Shown here one piece after another: positions 1 through 8,598 of a stretch of DNA of 64,000 nt (positions within the stretch are counted from its first letter, which is position 1; each line of letters opens with the position of its first letter). The stretch covers positions 8,567 through 72,566 of the forward strand of contig DASXQT010000006.1 in assembly GCA_036507005.1 (NCBI GenBank). Reading direction: 5' to 3'. A program made the position numbers and the translations under genes. Source of the DNA: WS-2 sp036507005. GTDB taxonomy: Bacteria > Eisenbacteria > RBG-16-71-46. The notes beneath the pieces are model-generated. The model saw only the letters and a program-made list of their open reading frames with translations, was not told where the DNA came from and searched no databases.

Positions 1-387
1 CCAGTAGACCTCGTGCGACTCGGGATCGTTGAGCGGCACACCGTCGATCAGCACGCTGATCCGGCGTTGCGGGAAGCCGCGCACCGAGAGATACGAGTAG
101 CCGATGCCGTTGCCGGCGTCGGAATAGGCGTAGGCTCCGGGGAGCGCGGCGAGCGCCATGGGCGTGTCCTGCCCCCAGTCGAGGCGCTGGAGCTCGGCGC
201 GCGTGAGCACCGAGCGCGCGATCGGCGTGCGATCGCCCGCGCGCGACGTGCTCACCACGATCTCGGGGAGCGGAACGATCCGCTGGAGCGTGTCCCCCTC
301 CGCGCCGTGCGCGGGCATCCACGCCGCCCCGAGCGCGAGCGGGGCGGCGACCAGCGCGGCCGGCCAGAGCGCGTTCCTATTCCTCAT
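1..387 (-). CDS. TonB-dependent outer-membrane receptor, N-terminal part (cut by window edge)
   Basis: The first 129 residues can be read on the minus strand; the beta-barrel lies beyond the window. The protein begins MRNRNALWPAALVAAPLALG, a signal peptide cleaved near AHG/AEG. A TonB-box-like stretch follows (LPEIVVSTSR), then a plug domain with the usual signatures (ALAALPGAYAYSDAGNG, LSVRGF, ISVLIDGVPLNDPES). Such receptors move a scarce ligand across the outer membrane using TonB energy. The start codon overlaps the stop of the upstream symporter by 4 bases (384-387), so the two are co-translated, and both lie downstream of a TPP riboswitch. The ligand is therefore most likely thiamine or a thiamine precursor, by analogy with the riboswitch-controlled receptors known in Bacteroidetes. 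Family assignment is firm; the ligand is inferred from regulation only. Confidence 0.9.
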   Translation of the reverse strand, partial: MRNRNALWPAALVAAPLALGAAWMPAHGAEGDTLQRIVPLPEIVVSTSRAGDRTPIARSVLTRAELQRLDWGQDTPMALAALPGAYAYSDAGNGIGYSYLSVRGFPQRRISVLIDGVPLNDPESHEVYW

Positions 388-1787
388 GACGTTGCCTCCT
401 TGCCGAGCGACCAGCCTGCCGCGTACACCACGAGCGAGGCAGCGAGGCCGGCGTAGATGGGTTCGATGGACCACGGGTACTCGCCGGGGTGGCCGCGGGC
501 GGGGAAGCCCTTCGCGACCACCCAGGCCAGGGTGACGGCGAACGGCACGACCATCGCGGCCAGCGTCCAGCGCGCGCCGAGCCGCCCGCGCCCGAGCAGA
601 GCGCTGCCGAGCGGGAGGAGCAGCGTGGGCGTGACGATCGAGCCGAGGTCGTGCCACAGGTCGATCACGCTCTGCCGGGTCACGGCGAGCGCCGCGGCGA
701 AAGCGGCCGCGACCCACAGGCCCTTGCGGGTGTCGTCCGCGACGCGGGTTTCGTCCGGATCGCGGCGCAGCCGCCACATCACGTCGCGGCCGAGAGTGGC
801 CGCGGCGATGAAGCCGTAGGAGTCGATCGTGCTCATCACGGTCGCGATCATCGCGAGGTAGAAGAGTCCGAGCGCGCCGGGCGGGAGCGTCACGCGCGCC
901 AGCTCGGGGAACGCGAACACCGGCTGGGCGAGCTGCGGCATCACGGCGCGCGCGTACATGCCGGTGAAGGTGGTGAGGAAGTCGAACACCATCCAGCACG
1001 CGATCGAGATCAGGACGCCGCGCCGTGCCACCTCGGGATCCCGCGCCGCGAAGGCGCGCTGCCAGAACCCGGGGTCCACCAGCGTGGAGAGCGCGATGAA
1101 GTACCACACGAAGATCGCGGCCGGGGGATTGCCGCCGTTCCAGGTGAAGTGCGAGGGCGGCAGGTGCTGCTGGAGGAAGTCAAGTCCCCCGTGGCGCGCG
1201 ACCAGGAAGGCGAGCATGACGAAGAAGCCCGCGTACATGAGGACGAACTGCACCTGGTCGGTGAAGACCACGGTCCGCAGGCCTCCGCGGTCGATGTAGA
1301 AGACCGAGAAAAGCGAGGCCGCGATCACGCACGGGACGAGCGCGAGGTGGAACATCGCGGCGAACAGCGTGCCGAGCATGAGCACGTAGGCGGCGGGCGC
1401 GTAGCCGATGAACACCGTGAAGGCGCCCATCAGCGCCGGGGCGCGCCCGTAGTGGAGCTGGAGCAGGTCGGGGATGGTGTAGAGCGCGGCCTCGCGCGCG
1501 CGCCGCGCGTAGAGCAGGGCGAAGAGCAGCGCGCCGACGTAGTACGGGACGCCGAACACCAGCCAGTTCGAGATCCCGTAGCGATACGAATACTCGCCGA
1601 CGCCGAGGATGCCGCCGTACCACGTGGCGACCAGCGTGGCCACGAACGCCGGAAGCGTCACGCGGCGCCCGGCGACCAGGTAGTCGAGCGCGTTCGACCG
1701 GCGTCCGAGCAGCCTCAGCCAGACCGCGGCGAGGAAGCCGAAGTAGAGGAGGACCAGCCCCCAGTCGAGGGGGCTCGAGCTGAACAT
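384..1787 (-). CDS. Sodium:solute symporter (SSS family), probable thiamine/HMP uptake (ThiV-like)
   Basis: A 467-residue inner-membrane protein starting MFSSSPLDWG, with about 13 hydrophobic segments and SSS-family landmarks (DYLVAGRRVTLPAF, ATWYGGILGVGEYSY, IDRGGLRTVVFTDQVQF, STIDSYGFIAAATLGRD). I chose the ATG at 1787: the frame is open further upstream, but that part is low-complexity sequence running towards the riboswitch. The family couples sodium entry to uptake of small organic solutes. A SSS-family transporter called ThiV has been predicted for thiamine compounds from riboswitch association, and the TPP riboswitch in this leader points the same way. With the coupled outer-membrane receptor it would form a complete two-membrane uptake route. 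The exact substrate (thiamine, HMP or another pyrimidine) cannot be read from sequence. Confidence 0.88.
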   Translation of the reverse strand: MFSSSPLDWGLVLLYFGFLAAVWLRLLGRRSNALDYLVAGRRVTLPAFVATLVATWYGGILGVGEYSYRYGISNWLVFGVPYYVGALLFALLYARRAREAALYTIPDLLQLHYGRAPALMGAFTVFIGYAPAAYVLMLGTLFAAMFHLALVPCVIAASLFSVFYIDRGGLRTVVFTDQVQFVLMYAGFFVMLAFLVARHGGLDFLQQHLPPSHFTWNGGNPPAAIFVWYFIALSTLVDPGFWQRAFAARDPEVARRGVLISIACWMVFDFLTTFTGMYARAVMPQLAQPVFAFPELARVTLPPGALGLFYLAMIATVMSTIDSYGFIAAATLGRDVMWRLRRDPDETRVADDTRKGLWVAAAFAAALAVTRQSVIDLWHDLGSIVTPTLLLPLGSALLGRGRLGARWTLAAMVVPFAVTLAWVVAKGFPARGHPGEYPWSIEPIYAGLAASLVVYAAGWSLGKEATS

Positions 1788-1906
1788 CTGCGATCCCGTG
1801 CGGGCGGCTCCGTGGCGGGGCCGGACGTGCCAGCGACAGGCCCCACCAAAGAAGAAGCCGCCCGCGAAGGGACGGCATGAAGGCAACCGGAGAGCGCGCT
1901 TGTCTT

Positions 1907-1995
1907 CGCCGTTTCCCTACGCTGGTATGACCCAGTTCAGGTTCGAAGGGTGTGCTCTCAGGCCGGAGTTTCTCTTCCGACCACCCCCAACGACG
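1907..1995 (-). promoter_or_regulatory. TPP (THI-box) riboswitch
   Basis: Read on the minus strand, this holds the conserved THI-box core in order: GGGGGTGG, CTGAGA, ACCCTTCGAACCTGA and then ACCAGCGTAGGGAA. The closing P1 helix is visible: CGTCGTT at 1989-1995 pairs with AACGGCG at 1907-1913 (one G-T pair). The aptamer lies 119 nt ahead of the symporter start. It should bind thiamine pyrophosphate and shut the downstream operon off when the vitamin is plentiful. I did not find a clear terminator or a pairing that sequesters the ribosome-binding site between 1788 and 1906, so the output mechanism is open. Confidence 0.95.
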
Positions 1996-2020
1996 CGCCC
2001 GCGTACTGACGGACCGGCGC

Positions 2021-2050
2021 AGTATGCGCAGCTCCCGCCTTCGCGTGCAA
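2021..2050 (-). promoter_or_regulatory. Candidate promoter of the TPP-riboswitch operon
   Basis: On the minus strand, TTGCAC (2045-2050) is followed after 18 nt by CATACT (2021-2026). A start site about 7 nt further on would place the aptamer helix roughly 20 nt into the transcript. The match is moderate; the position relative to the riboswitch is the main support. Confidence 0.4.
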
Positions 2051-2205
2051 GCGAGGAGCCTGCCGCGAGCCCTCCGCTGCGTGCTCCCCCTGCCTCAGCC
2101 CACGCTGCGCACGCCATGTCGCCTCCTGACCTTTCCTGAACGAATCGCCTCACTCGTACCGCGGCATCGGGGGATTGCCCCATCACGCTTTCGGGCGCTT
2201 GCCCA

Positions 2206-3174
2206 ATGGATGCAGCGCGCGTCACGGTGACCGACAACGGGGGAGCGACCGCGAGCGCGTCGCAGACCGTGACCGCATCACCGCCGGCCAACCTGCCGCC
2301 GGTGGCGCGGCTGACGGTGACGCCGTCGTCGGGCACCGCGCCGCTGGCGGTGAGGGCGGATGCCTCGGCTTCGAGCGACCCCGACGGGACAATCGCGTCG
2401 TACCGGTTCGACTTCGGCGACGGCACGGTGGTGGGACCGCAATCAGGCGCTACCGCGACGCATACGTATGCGGCCGGCAACTGGACCGCGCGCGTAACCG
2501 TGACCGACGACCGCGGCGCGACCGCGAGCGCCTCCCAGACCGTGACGGTGTCGACGCCCAACCAGCCGCCGGTGGCGAGCCTGACCGCCCTGCCTTCCTC
2601 GGGCTTCTCGCCGCTCCCGGCGGTCGCGAGCGCGGTGGGTTCCTCCGATCCCGACGGCTCGATCGTCTCCTATCGCTTCGATTTCGGCGACGGCACGGTG
2701 GTCGGCCCGCAGTCGCTCCCGACCGCGGCCCACGTCTACGGCGCGGGTACCTGGGTCGTGCGCCTCACGGTGACCGACAACGGCGGCGCTACCGGGACGG
2801 CGTCGGCGACGGTGACGGTCAGCGGCCTGCTCGGGCCGCTGGGGAGCGCGGAGCCGGTGGCCGGGAGCTCGCCGGATGCCGTGGCCGAAGCGGGCCCGGC
2901 CTTGATCGATCGCGTGATCCCGAACCCGGTGCGGTCGGAGGCGCTGCTGGCGTTCGCGACGACGCGGGCGGGAGCGCTGAGCGTGCAGGTGTTCGATGCC
3001 GGCGGCCGGCGGGTGCGGACGTTGATGGACGAGGCGCAGGCGGCGCCGGCACCCTACGTGGTGCGCATCGACGGGCGCGACGAACGTGGGGTGCCGCTGC
3101 GGGGCGGAATCTACTGGTACCGGATCCGCTCGGCCGAAGGTCCGCGCGTGGGACGCTTCGTCATCACGAGGTGA
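2206..3174 (+). pseudogene. 5'-truncated PKD-domain surface protein with FlgD-like C-terminal module
   Basis: The open frame encodes the last strand of one PKD domain (RVTVTDNGGATASASQTVT), two full PKD domains (FDFGDGTVVGPQS in each, roughly residues 30-115 and 120-210), a linker, and an FlgD-like tail (IPNPVRSEALL, VQVFDAGGRRVRTL, GIYWYRIRS, GRFVITR). PKD domains are extracellular beta-sandwiches; the tail resembles those on secreted proteins of FCB-group bacteria. The frame begins in mid-domain, has no signal peptide, and is closed upstream by a TGA near 2137. It is therefore probably the 3' remnant of a larger gene, or an assembly join. If still expressed it would be cytoplasmic, which makes no sense for this fold. 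It converges on the thioredoxin gene with a 12-bp gap. Confidence 0.7.
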
Positions 3175-3186
3175 CCGCGCCCGAGA

Positions 3187-3771
3187 TCACCGCACCGAGT
3201 GCGCGGCCGACTTGATCCACGCCAGCGTCCGCTCGGCGTCGGCGAAGCCCCGGGTCTGCAGGGAGCGGCCGCTCGCCGGCGAGAACACCACCAGCGTCGG
3301 GAAGGCCTGCACCTGGTAGCGGCGCTGCAGATCCTCGACGTCGGGCGGGTTGCTCCCGCGCTCCTGCACGCGGTCCACGATCGACACCGGGATCACGGTG
3401 GTCTGGACCACGTGGCCGTTCCCGGGGTCGTCGAACACCTCGCGCTTCAGCCGCTGGCACGGCCCGCACCAGTCGGCGCTGAAGTCGATCATCACAGGCT
3501 TGCCGCTGCGCCGCGACTCCGCCACCGCGTTCTCGAACGAGGTCCACTGCGAGTACTCTTCCTGCGGCGTGTCGCCGGCCGGCGGCTCCGCTCGCGTGGC
3601 GCCCGCGGCGACCGGTTGTGTGCCGGCACCGAGCTGGAGCACGGGCTGAGGCGCAGGCTGCCGGGGCGCCTGAGCCGGGAGCTCGGCGACCGCCCAGCCG
3701 ATGAGCGGACACGCCGGAAGGACCAGCAGCCACCACCAGGGTGACGGGGAGCGGCCGGAGGCGTTGCCCAT
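3187..3771 (-). CDS. Membrane-anchored thioredoxin-fold protein
   Basis: A 194-residue protein with an N-terminal hydrophobic anchor (about residues 11-30), a Pro/Ala/Gln-rich linker to about residue 70, and a thioredoxin domain. The active site is WCGPC at 101-105, preceded by VMIDFSAD; the cis-proline loop is AFPTLVVF. The KPVMIDFSADWCGPCQRLKREVF stretch, given here only as a landmark, resembles the periplasmic C-terminal domain of DsbD and related disulfide reductases. It probably works on the periplasmic side, reducing or isomerising disulfides. It is divergent from the YCII gene and shares no operon, so its partner is unknown. Family certain, role inferred. Confidence 0.88.
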   Translation of the reverse strand: MGNASGRSPSPWWWLLVLPACPLIGWAVAELPAQAPRQPAPQPVLQLGAGTQPVAAGATRAEPPAGDTPQEEYSQWTSFENAVAESRRSGKPVMIDFSADWCGPCQRLKREVFDDPGNGHVVQTTVIPVSIVDRVQERGSNPPDVEDLQRRYQVQAFPTLVVFSPASGRSLQTRGFADAERTLAWIKSAAHSVR

Positions 3772-4016
3772 GGCCGTGTTATCGGCCGCAGGCCCCTGGA
3801 AACGAGCTTGGGGGCGCCGGCACCCGTCGTGAGCCGCGCTCCGGTCGCCTCCGAATCTCCCGGCGTCCCATGCACTTGCCAGCGGCGCGAAAAAAGGCTC
3901 GCGGGCCGTGTCGATTTCAGGCCTCCTCGTTCGACGTATCGGTGAAGGGCAGGGATCGGCCGGTCGGGATTCGACCGGGGCCCGGCTCGGGACTCCAGAG
4001 AGAAGGAGAGACTGCG

Positions 4017-4451
4017 ATGCGATTCATGGTCCTGGTCAAGGCGGACAAGAACTCCGAGTCGGGCGTTCTCCCCAACGAAGAGATCCTGAGGGCGATGGGC
4101 AAGTTCAACGAAGAGCTGGCGAAGGCCGGCGTGATGCTCGCCGGCGAAGGGCTTCATCCCAGCTCGAAGGGCGCGCGCGTCCGGTTCGACGGCAAGAAGC
4201 GCATCGTGACCGACGGGCCGTTCGCCGAGGCGAAGGAGCTGGTCGCGGGCTTCTGGATCTGGCAGGTGAAGTCCAGGGACGAGGCGCTCGAGTGGCTCAA
4301 GCGCGCCCCGTTCGATCAGACCGAGGTCGAGATCCGCCAGGTGTACGAGACCGAGGAGTTCGCGGAGAGCGATCCAACCGGCGAGATCCGCGCCCAGGAG
4401 CATCGCCTGCGCGCGCAGACGGAGAAGCTCAGCAAGGCCGGGAAGCGCTAG
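4017..4451 (+). CDS. YCII-related (DGPF-type) protein paired with an ECF42 sigma factor
   Basis: A 144-residue soluble protein starting MRFMVLVKADKN, with the hallmark DGPF motif (IVTDGPFAEAKELVAGFWIW). The family has a small ferredoxin-like fold and no well-established enzyme activity. The start at 4017 is fixed by a strong AGAAGGAGAG ribosome-binding site at 4001-4010. DGPF proteins are the standard genomic partner of ECF42 sigma factors, and one follows here 146 bp downstream on the same strand. The Lys/Arg-rich C-terminal tail (EHRLRAQTEKLSKAGKR) lies beyond the conserved domain. Confidence 0.9.
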   Translation: MRFMVLVKADKNSESGVLPNEEILRAMGKFNEELAKAGVMLAGEGLHPSSKGARVRFDGKKRIVTDGPFAEAKELVAGFWIWQVKSRDEALEWLKRAPFDQTEVEIRQVYETEEFAESDPTGEIRAQEHRLRAQTEKLSKAGKR

Positions 4452-4597
4452 CCGATCGCGGCTCGCCGGGCACGCCAGCGCGCGCCCGGCGCCGCTTCGC
4501 TACGATGCGAATGCTGCAGGCGCAGTCGGGGCGTCGCGGCAAGGCCTGAGCGCCGCGTCCCGCGCCTTGCGCCGGCGATTGCGCGGTGGTGTGATCG

Positions 4598-5887
4598 GTG
4601 GCCGTGGCGGCCACCGACACCCATCGCGCGATCGAAGCCGTGTGGCGGATCGAGTCCCCGAGGCTCATCGCCGGCCTCGCGCGGATCGTGCGGGACATCG
4701 GGATCGCCGAGGACCTGGCGCAGGACGCCCTGGTCGCGGCGCTCGAGCGGTGGCCGGCGTCGGGCGTCCCGGACAAGCCGGGGGCCTGGCTCATGGCCGC
4801 GGCCAAGCACCGCGCGATCGACCACCTGCGCCGCGGCAAGCGGCTCGAGCGCAAGCACGAGCAGATCGCCCGCGAGCTGGAGGCGAAGGAGGCCGAGGGC
4901 CCCGACTTCGACGCCGCGATCGACGACGACATCGGCGACGATCTCCTGCGCCTGGTGTTCACCGCCTGCCACCCGGTGCTCCCGACCGAGGCACGCGTCG
5001 CGCTCACGCTCCGCATGCTCGGAGGCCTGACCACCGCGGAGATCGCGCGCGCGTTCCTGGTCCCCGAGAAGACCGTGGCCCAGCGCATCGTGCGGGCCAA
5101 GCGCGCGCTGGCCGAGGCGCACGTGCCCTTCGAGGTGCCGCGCGGCATCGACCGCGCGGTGCGCCTCGCTTCGGTGCTGGAGGTGATCTACCTGATCTTC
5201 AACGAGGGCTACGCGGCCACCGCTGGGGAGGACTGGGTGCGCCCGGCGCTGTGCGAGGACGCGCTCAGGCTCGGCCGCATCCTGGCGGAGCTGGCTCCGC
5301 GCGAGCCCGAGGTCCACGGCCTGGTCGCGCTGACGGAGATCCAGGCCTCGCGCCTGCGCGCACGGGTCGGCCCCGCGGGAGAGCCCATCCTGCTGCTCGA
5401 CCAGGACCGCGGGCGCTGGGACCATCTCCTGATCGGCCGCGGGCTCGCGGCGCTCGAGCGGGCCGAATCGCTCGCCGCGCGCGGCCCCTACGCGCTCCAG
5501 GCCGCGATCGCCGCCTGTCACGCGCGGGCCCGCACCGCGGACGAGACCGACTGGGCGCGCATCGCCGCGCTCTACGCCGAGCTGGCGCGCATCGCGCCCT
5601 CGCCGGTGGTGGAGCTGAACCGCGCGGTCGCGGTGGGCATGGCGTCCGGCCCCGCGGCGGGCCTGGCACGGGTCGACGCCCTGGCCTCGGAGCCTGCGCT
5701 CCGCGGCTACCACCTGCTGCCGAGCGTGCGCGGCGATCTGCTACGCCGGCTCGGGCGACACGAGGAGGCGCGCGCCGAGTTCGAGCGCGCGGCATCGCTC
5801 ACACGCAACGCCCGCGAGCGCACGCTGCTGCTCGAGCGCGCCGCGGCGTGCGCCCGCGAGTCGCGAGGCGACGGGCCTTCGCGGTAG
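4598..5887 (+). CDS. ECF42-type RNA polymerase sigma factor with C-terminal helical-repeat domain
   Basis: A 429-residue sigma factor, twice the length of an ordinary ECF sigma. Region 2 occupies roughly residues 15-90 (AEDLAQDALVAALERWP, PGAWLMAAAKHRAIDHLRR) and region 4 about 120-185 (LTLRMLGGLTTAEIARAFLVPEKTVAQRIVRAKR). The remaining 240 residues are TPR-like helices (ELAPREPEVHGLVALTEIQASR, VVELNRAVAVGMASGPAAGL). This architecture and the adjacent DGPF gene define group ECF42, in which the C-terminal extension takes the place of an anti-sigma factor. No anti-sigma gene is nearby. GTG at 4598 and GTG at 4604 are both possible starts; neither has a strong ribosome-binding site. Confidence 0.92.
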   Translation: MAVAATDTHRAIEAVWRIESPRLIAGLARIVRDIGIAEDLAQDALVAALERWPASGVPDKPGAWLMAAAKHRAIDHLRRGKRLERKHEQIARELEAKEAEGPDFDAAIDDDIGDDLLRLVFTACHPVLPTEARVALTLRMLGGLTTAEIARAFLVPEKTVAQRIVRAKRALAEAHVPFEVPRGIDRAVRLASVLEVIYLIFNEGYAATAGEDWVRPALCEDALRLGRILAELAPREPEVHGLVALTEIQASRLRARVGPAGEPILLLDQDRGRWDHLLIGRGLAALERAESLAARGPYALQAAIAACHARARTADETDWARIAALYAELARIAPSPVVELNRAVAVGMASGPAAGLARVDALASEPALRGYHLLPSVRGDLLRRLGRHEEARAEFERAASLTRNARERTLLLERAAACARESRGDGPSR

Positions 5888-6019
5888 CGCTGCGCGCCCG
5901 ATCCCCGCCGGCCCTCGCGGCGCCCGGTGGCGGGAGCGGGCCCGCGCCCTTCAGCCGCTCCGCGTGCGGGCCGATAACGGCGTGTACCCCTCTCGGCTCC
6001 CCCCTTCACAAGGTGAATC

Positions 6020-7108
6020 ATGGCGGATCACCCCGCGGAAGAATGGATTGGCCAGGTCCAGGAAGCGTTCTCGGAGCGCGTGGACCGCTGGTCGGACGCG
6101 ATCGAGTCGCTCGCCGCCCTCGAGCGCCGGGGCACGACGCGCACCGAGGTCGAGCAGGTGGGCATGGCCTTCGTGCGCTTCCTCACCGGCACGACCGACG
6201 CCGGCGAGATGGTCGAGACCGTGCGCGCCGCCGAGCCCGACGCGTTCTGGGCCGCGCTCGAAGCCTTCGAGTCCGGCGTCTCGGGCGAGGAGTGGCGCCT
6301 GCTCACGAGCCAGCTCCTCCAGCTCCCCGCGGTCAAGTACGAGCGCGGCCGGCTGCGGGAGCTCTCGAGCTGGCGGCGGGCGCTCGCCGCGCGGCGCCTG
6401 GGGCTCCTCACCTCGCCCGAGCTGAGCGAGCCGCTGCGCCGGGTCATGGCGCGCGGGCCCGAGCGCGTCACGCTCACGGCGGCGCTCGCGCTCGCGCGGC
6501 TCGGCGACGAGCCCGGGCTCTCCTGGCTGCTCGAGCATCCCGACGCGACCGCGGAATGCAGCCGGCGCCAGCTCGTGGTGATCCTGATGCGCTTCGGCCG
6601 CGAGGCGCTGCCCGCGCTGCGCGCCGCGGCCGCGGGCTGGAACGGCGCAGCCCCGATCCATCGCGCGGCGATCGACGTGCTGGGGATGCGCGAGGACCTG
6701 GAATCCCCTCGCATCCTGGAGGGCCTGGTGCGCGAGGCGCCGTTCGAGGCGCGGCTGATGGCGGCCCGCGCGCTCGGCCGCATCGGCTCTCACGAATCGC
6801 TGGCGGCGCTGATCGCGGCGCTCGACGACGAGGCGTGGCAGGTGCGCGCCCAGGCCGCCCGGGCCCTGGGATCGATCCCCGACTACGGCAACGTCCAGGC
6901 CCTGGCCGCGCGGGTCGGCGACGTGGAGTGGTGGGTGAGGAAGCACGCCGCCTACGCGCTCGGCCGCCACGGCGCGGAGGGCCGGCGCGCGCTCGAGCAG
7001 CTCGCCGACGGCGGGCACGATCAGTTCGCGGCCGACATGTCGCGCGAGGTGCTCCAGCGGCTCGAGTGGGAGGACGAGGTCCCCGGAGGTTTCGCGCGTG
7101 TGGCTTGA
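6020..7108 (+). CDS. HEAT-repeat protein coupled to a glycosyltransferase
   Basis: A 362-residue soluble protein. The N-terminal 130 residues are helical without a recognised domain; from about residue 135 onward there are HEAT/PBS-lyase-type repeats (VTLTAALALARLGDEPGL, FEARLMAARALGRIGSHESLAALIAAL, WQVRAQAARALGSIPDYGNVQALAARV, WWVRKHAAYALGRHG). Such repeats form scaffolds for protein contacts. It overlaps the start of the glycosyltransferase by 11 bases, so the two are made together; a role in assembling or regulating the membrane glycosyltransferase is likely but inferred. No signal peptide. Confidence 0.85.
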   Translation: MADHPAEEWIGQVQEAFSERVDRWSDAIESLAALERRGTTRTEVEQVGMAFVRFLTGTTDAGEMVETVRAAEPDAFWAALEAFESGVSGEEWRLLTSQLLQLPAVKYERGRLRELSSWRRALAARRLGLLTSPELSEPLRRVMARGPERVTLTAALALARLGDEPGLSWLLEHPDATAECSRRQLVVILMRFGREALPALRAAAAGWNGAAPIHRAAIDVLGMREDLESPRILEGLVREAPFEARLMAARALGRIGSHESLAALIAALDDEAWQVRAQAARALGSIPDYGNVQALAARVGDVEWWVRKHAAYALGRHGAEGRRALEQLADGGHDQFAADMSREVLQRLEWEDEVPGGFARVA

Positions 7109-8543
7109 GGACCTCGCGATCGAGTGGGGCAACTGGATCGTGACGGTCCTGCTGGTCTACAGCGTCGTCGCCTTCCTCGTCCAGCTCGCCCTCGCCTGGA
7201 TGGCGCGGGCCGAGCTCGGCCGCCAGCGGCGCCGCCAGCTCCTGGCCGACTCGATCTACATGTTCGAGAGCGACCAGGCGCCCGCGATCTCCGTTCTCCT
7301 CACCGCGTGCAACGACGCGCCGTCGATCGCGGAGAGCGTGCGCGCGCTCATGCAGCTCGAGTACCCGGCGCTCGAGATCGTGGTCGTGAACGACGGTTCG
7401 ACCGACGAGACGCTCGACTGCCTGATCGAGGCGTTCGATCTACGCCCGGCGCACCACACGCCGCGCAACACGACGCCGCGCGGCCGGGTGCGCGAGTGCT
7501 TCGCCTCGCCCCATCATCCGCGCCTCACCGTGGTGGACGCGGTGCGCGGGGGCCGGGCGCGCGCCGCCAACCTCGGAGTCGCCTACGCGCGCCATCCGCT
7601 GGTGCTGCTGACCGACGCCGGCACGGTGCTCGAGCGCGACGCGCTCGCGCGGCTCGCGCTGCCGTTCTACGAGGACCCGACGGTGGCCGCCGTGGGCTGC
7701 GTGGTGAGGCCGTCGAACGGATCGATCATCGAACGCGGGCACCTCAAGTACTGTGCGCTCCCCGCGAGCCGCTTTGCGCGCCTTCAGGTGGTCGAGTACC
7801 TGCGCAGCATGCTGTCCGCGCGGATGGCGTGGACCTTCCTCGACAGCCTGTTCGTGCATCCGGGGATGATCGGGCTGTTCTCGCGCGAGGCGGTGCGCTC
7901 GGTGGGGGGCTTCCGCGTCGGCACCACCGGCGAGGACACCGACCTCTGCATGCGCCTCCAGCTCCGCGCGGCGCGCAACGGCCAGCGCGAGGTGGTGCGC
8001 TTCCTGGGCGATGCGGTGGCGTGGACCGCGGTGCCGGAGAAGCTGCGCGGTATCGCCCGCCAACGCACGCGCTGGTACCAGGGCTTGGCCGACGCGCTGT
8101 GGTTCAACCAGGAGATGCTGCTCAACGGCCGCTTCGCCCTCCATCACGGCTTCGTGTTCCTCGTGCTCCTGGTCGTGGACCTGGTCGGTCCGATGGTCGA
8201 GGCCGGGGGGCAGGTGGCGCTCGCCGCGCTCGCCTCCACCGGAGGCCTCGATGCGGCGCTCCTCGTCATCTACTTCTCGGTGTTCCTGGTGGGCGGCACC
8301 GTGCCCTCGCTGATGGCGATCGCGCTCGAGCGCAAGGCCTGCCCGCGCTTCGACCGCGCCGCGGACCTCGAGGGGCTCGCGCTCTACTCGCTGGTCGAGA
8401 ACCTCGGCTACCGGCAGCTCACCTCGCTGTGGCGGTTCGTGGGGACGCTGAAGGCGCTGGGCGGCCGGCGCGACCCCGGGGAGGCGCAGCGCCGCGGCCG
8501 CGCCGCGGAGGCCGACGAGGCGGACGAGCAGCAGGCGGCGTAA
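7098..8543 (+). CDS. Membrane glycosyltransferase, family 2 (processive type)
   Basis: A 481-residue protein with an N-terminal membrane segment (about 13-37), a cytoplasmic GT-A domain and several C-terminal membrane segments. Motifs in order: VVVNDGSTDET, a DxD-position sequence reading LTDAGTVLERD, GEDTDLCMRL (acidic catalytic region), and QRTRW at 322-326, the QxxRW motif of processive synthases such as cellulose, hyaluronan and PNAG synthases. It probably builds or extends a cell-surface polysaccharide from a nucleotide sugar; the sugar cannot be told. The GTG start at 7098 lies inside the end of the HEAT gene. The C-terminal tail (residues 455-481) is charged and low in complexity. Confidence 0.9.
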   Translation: MWLEDLAIEWGNWIVTVLLVYSVVAFLVQLALAWMARAELGRQRRRQLLADSIYMFESDQAPAISVLLTACNDAPSIAESVRALMQLEYPALEIVVVNDGSTDETLDCLIEAFDLRPAHHTPRNTTPRGRVRECFASPHHPRLTVVDAVRGGRARAANLGVAYARHPLVLLTDAGTVLERDALARLALPFYEDPTVAAVGCVVRPSNGSIIERGHLKYCALPASRFARLQVVEYLRSMLSARMAWTFLDSLFVHPGMIGLFSREAVRSVGGFRVGTTGEDTDLCMRLQLRAARNGQREVVRFLGDAVAWTAVPEKLRGIARQRTRWYQGLADALWFNQEMLLNGRFALHHGFVFLVLLVVDLVGPMVEAGGQVALAALASTGGLDAALLVIYFSVFLVGGTVPSLMAIALERKACPRFDRAADLEGLALYSLVENLGYRQLTSLWRFVGTLKALGGRRDPGEAQRRGRAAEADEADEQQAA

Positions 8544-8584
8544 GCTCCGTTTCCCCGGATTCGCCCCGCGCGCGGCACCTGCCG

Positions 8585-8590
8585 TATGCT
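8585..8590 (+). promoter_or_regulatory. -10-like hexamer TATGCT, 8 nt before the rhomboid start codon
   Basis: TATGCT ends 8 nt before the ATG at 8599, the distance expected when transcription starts on or next to the start codon. No clear -35 hexamer. It is one of four such cases in the window. Confidence 0.4.
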
Positions 8591-8598
8591 GACGCACC

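Noticed and set aside
1788..1886. Longer start of the SSS symporter at 1886
   Set aside because: The extra 33 residues are Arg/Gly-rich, not conserved, and would lie in the riboswitch expression platform.
4511..4549. 12-codon frame with TACGAT just upstream, before the sigma factor
   Set aside because: Too short and not similar to any known leader peptide; TANNNT spacing of 4 nt does not match the other four cases.
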